A stretch of DNA of 62,597 bases from an uncultured Eubacteriales bacterium (lineage in GTDB: Bacteria > Bacillota > Clostridia > Peptostreptococcales > Anaerovoracaceae): contig OMZI01000010.1 of the NCBI GenBank assembly GCA_900315485.1, positions 1-62,597 on the forward strand, read 5' to 3'. The notes under the pieces were generated by a model. That model saw only the letters and a program-made list of their open reading frames with translations, ran no database searches and was not told the origin of the DNA. A program made the translations under genes and the position numbers. How positions within the stretch are numbered: position 1 is the stretch's first letter; the number at the start of each line of letters is the position of its first letter. Positions 61,276-62,597 of this stretch are shown here, piece by piece.

Positions 61276-62442
61276 ATGTCTGGAATGGAAAGAAACAAAA
61301 GAATACGAAAGAGAATTGCTGCTGTTGCTGCGATGGTCGTTGTTGTGCTGGTCAGTGTGGTGCTGATGCAGTATTACCTGTGCATACCGAGTGACTTTGA
61401 TGAAAACAGAGTCATGATGATGCACAAACAGCCTGCGAACACGATCGATGTGCTGCTGCTTGGGTCAAGTGCTACCCATGCGGATTTTGCCTCAGCGTAT
61501 GCGTATGAAAAATACGGATTCACCTCATTTCCGTATTCGATCGACGGAGCGACCTGTGTGGTATGGAAGCCGTCTCTTCAGGATACGCTTCGCACGCAGC
61601 GCCCGAAGCTGGTTGTAGTGGATGTTTTCGGCGGAGGATACGACACCGAGCTGATGAAAACAAGGTGCAACCAGGTATACATAGTAATGACGCATTTTCC
61701 TCTGTCATCCCAGAAGATCGAAATGGCGAAGGAAATACACAGAAACTCGGAAAAATCCAGTGTCGCGAGCCTGCTGTTCCCGTTTATCAGGTTTCACACC
61801 AATGTTCCGTCTAACCTGAGGAATCTGAAAAACAGACTCAGGATGGAGCATGCGGGTCCTTCACCGATGAGGGGGATCGAAACACATACGCGAACAAGGA
61901 AGCTGGCCGATGTTGACGAGGCAAGTTTTACATCGGATACGGCAGAGCTCGACGGCAACGCTGAGAGGATAATCAGGGAATTCATCGATTACTGCAAGAG
62001 CGAGGATCTGCAGGTGCTGTTCGTAAAATACCCGTCCGTTCTCACGACTCAGGATGAAGACGAGATGCTTGTCAATCTCAGGGCCAACCGCATACTTGAG
62101 ATAGCAGAAGAAAACGGGTGCTATGCGCTGAATATGCAGCCGCTGTTCCATGAAATAGGGCTCGAGGAACATAAGGATTTCTACAACCATGGTCATGTAA
62201 ATATCAGGGGGCAGCAGAAAATCACAGACTATCTCGGGCGCTATATTCAGGACGAAATAGGCATCGGCCCGTCGGATCTCAGCGCCGAGGATAAGGCGTC
62301 GTGGGACAACAGCGTAAGATACTTTAACGCGCTGGCGGATATGGCAGAGGGACTGGTCAGCAAGAACGATGACAAGTCGCTCGGAGAGACTCCTGACGCA
62401 ATAGATATGCTGGAGAAGTATATGAAGGAGCACGGCCTGTAA
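61276..62442 (+). CDS. Membrane-anchored SGNH-hydrolase-like / DltD-like protein
   Basis: A short basic N-terminus and one helix (about 13-32) anchor the protein. The extracytoplasmic domain has VLLLGSSATHADF, with a candidate nucleophile Ser, then LVVVDVFGGGYD and FYNHGHVNIRG, the last carrying a candidate Asp/His pair. This fits the SGNH fold used by polymer O-acetyl transferases and esterases. The ATG at 61276 has weak ribosome-site support, and the one at 61285 is possible. It lies 41 bp behind the GDPD gene and near the acyltransferase-3 gene, so a role in acetylating or deacetylating the polymer is likely. Two terminators follow. Confidence 0.75.
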   Translation: MSGMERNKRIRKRIAAVAAMVVVVLVSVVLMQYYLCIPSDFDENRVMMMHKQPANTIDVLLLGSSATHADFASAYAYEKYGFTSFPYSIDGATCVVWKPSLQDTLRTQRPKLVVVDVFGGGYDTELMKTRCNQVYIVMTHFPLSSQKIEMAKEIHRNSEKSSVASLLFPFIRFHTNVPSNLRNLKNRLRMEHAGPSPMRGIETHTRTRKLADVDEASFTSDTAELDGNAERIIREFIDYCKSEDLQVLFVKYPSVLTTQDEDEMLVNLRANRILEIAEENGCYALNMQPLFHEIGLEEHKDFYNHGHVNIRGQQKITDYLGRYIQDEIGIGPSDLSAEDKASWDNSVRYFNALADMAEGLVSKNDDKSLGETPDAIDMLEKYMKEHGL

Positions 62443-62458
62443 TACAAAGAGTAATTGA

Positions 62459-62501
62459 AAAAGGTGTAATGCATGATGATGAGTCATACATTACACCTTT
62501 T
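62459..62501 (+). terminator. Terminator 1 after the SGNH-like gene
   Basis: AAAAGGTGTAATG (62459-62471) pairs perfectly with CATTACACCTTTT (62489-62501). Confidence 0.85.
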
Positions 62502-62523
62502 AATTGGTTCTTCACGAATACTT

Positions 62524-62557
62524 GTGGGATAGCGAGTAAAAGCTATCCCGCTTTTTT
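62524..62557 (+). terminator. Terminator 2 after the SGNH-like gene
   Basis: GGGATAGC (62526-62533) pairs with GCTATCCC (62542-62549), extended by one wobble pair and one further pair, and is followed by TTTTTT. The tandem arrangement marks the end of the gene cluster. The last 40 bases of the window hold nothing I can identify. Confidence 0.85.
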
Positions 62558-62597
62558 AGTCGGAATGCCCCGAGCGACCCGCGCTGCGACGGCGGTC

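Noticed and set aside
1-62597. CRISPR arrays, tRNA and rRNA genes
   Set aside because: I looked for spaced direct repeats and tRNA/rRNA-like stretches and found none. The only regular repeats are the three at 32-97.

Overview
The window looks like a chromosomal cell-envelope locus of a Gram-positive, probably anaerobic member of the Clostridia (Eubacteriales). This is inferred from purine-rich Shine-Dalgarno sites, frequent TTG and GTG starts, lipoprotein and Sec signals without outer-membrane genes, and a full wall teichoic-acid toolkit (TagO-, TagG-, TagH-, TarI- and TagF-like proteins and an LCP ligase). The species cannot be told from the sequence alone. I found 46 gene loci and no tRNA, rRNA or CRISPR array. 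Almost everything makes, exports, decorates, anchors or trims surface glycopolymers.

Layout. (1) 1-6.1 kb is an AT-rich left flank. It holds a possible IS21-type element end, a two-gene lipid-linked glycosylation cassette on the minus strand, a chimeric gene remnant (a glycosyltransferase fused to the tail of a UDP-glucose dehydrogenase), and an O-antigen-polymerase-like protein. (2) 6.2-14.9 kb holds a secreted deacetylase, a giant GT2/TagF fusion, a CDP-ribitol-type cytidylyltransferase, a second large polymerase and an opposing SDR enzyme. (3) 15.0-27.5 kb is one long plus-strand run: a TagF-like enzyme, the TagG/TagH exporter, a MoxR/DUF58/DUF4129/lipoprotein module, two more TagF-like enzymes, a membrane-anchored deacetylase and an FxLYD-like protein. 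(4) 27.5-30.3 kb holds two convergent secreted proteins built on a phage-endolysin-like cysteine peptidase domain.

(5) 30.4-42.9 kb has an inverted-repeat element, an ATP-grasp/CapK/SDR operon, GT2 and GT-C glycosyltransferases, an L,D-transpeptidase, and a flippase/GT2/ATP-grasp/ATP-grasp operon. (6) 43.0-48.1 kb has a GT-C-like membrane protein with a lipoprotein on the minus strand, and rmlB with a WecE-type aminotransferase on the plus strand. (7) 48.1-62.4 kb has two related secreted FnIII/propeller-like proteins, a sixth TagF-like enzyme, an MBOAT/DHHW O-acylation pair, a TagO-like initiating transferase, an LCP ligase, an acyltransferase-3, a membrane-bound glycerophosphodiesterase and an SGNH-like protein. 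It ends at two tandem terminators.

How the genes may work together (inference): the TagO-like enzyme starts a polymer on undecaprenyl phosphate. Up to six CDP-polyol transferases build it from CDP-glycerol or CDP-ribitol units, TagGH exports it and the LCP protein attaches it to the wall. GT2/GtrA/GT-C sets glycosylate it outside, MBOAT and acyltransferase-3 systems acylate it, and deacetylases, the L,D-transpeptidase, endolysin-like enzymes and the phosphodiesterase remodel the wall. The least explained parts are the two ATP-grasp operons, the transglutaminase-less MoxR module inside the teichoic-acid operon, the domesticated endolysin pair, and a predicted Tat-exported protein with a strongly basic tail.
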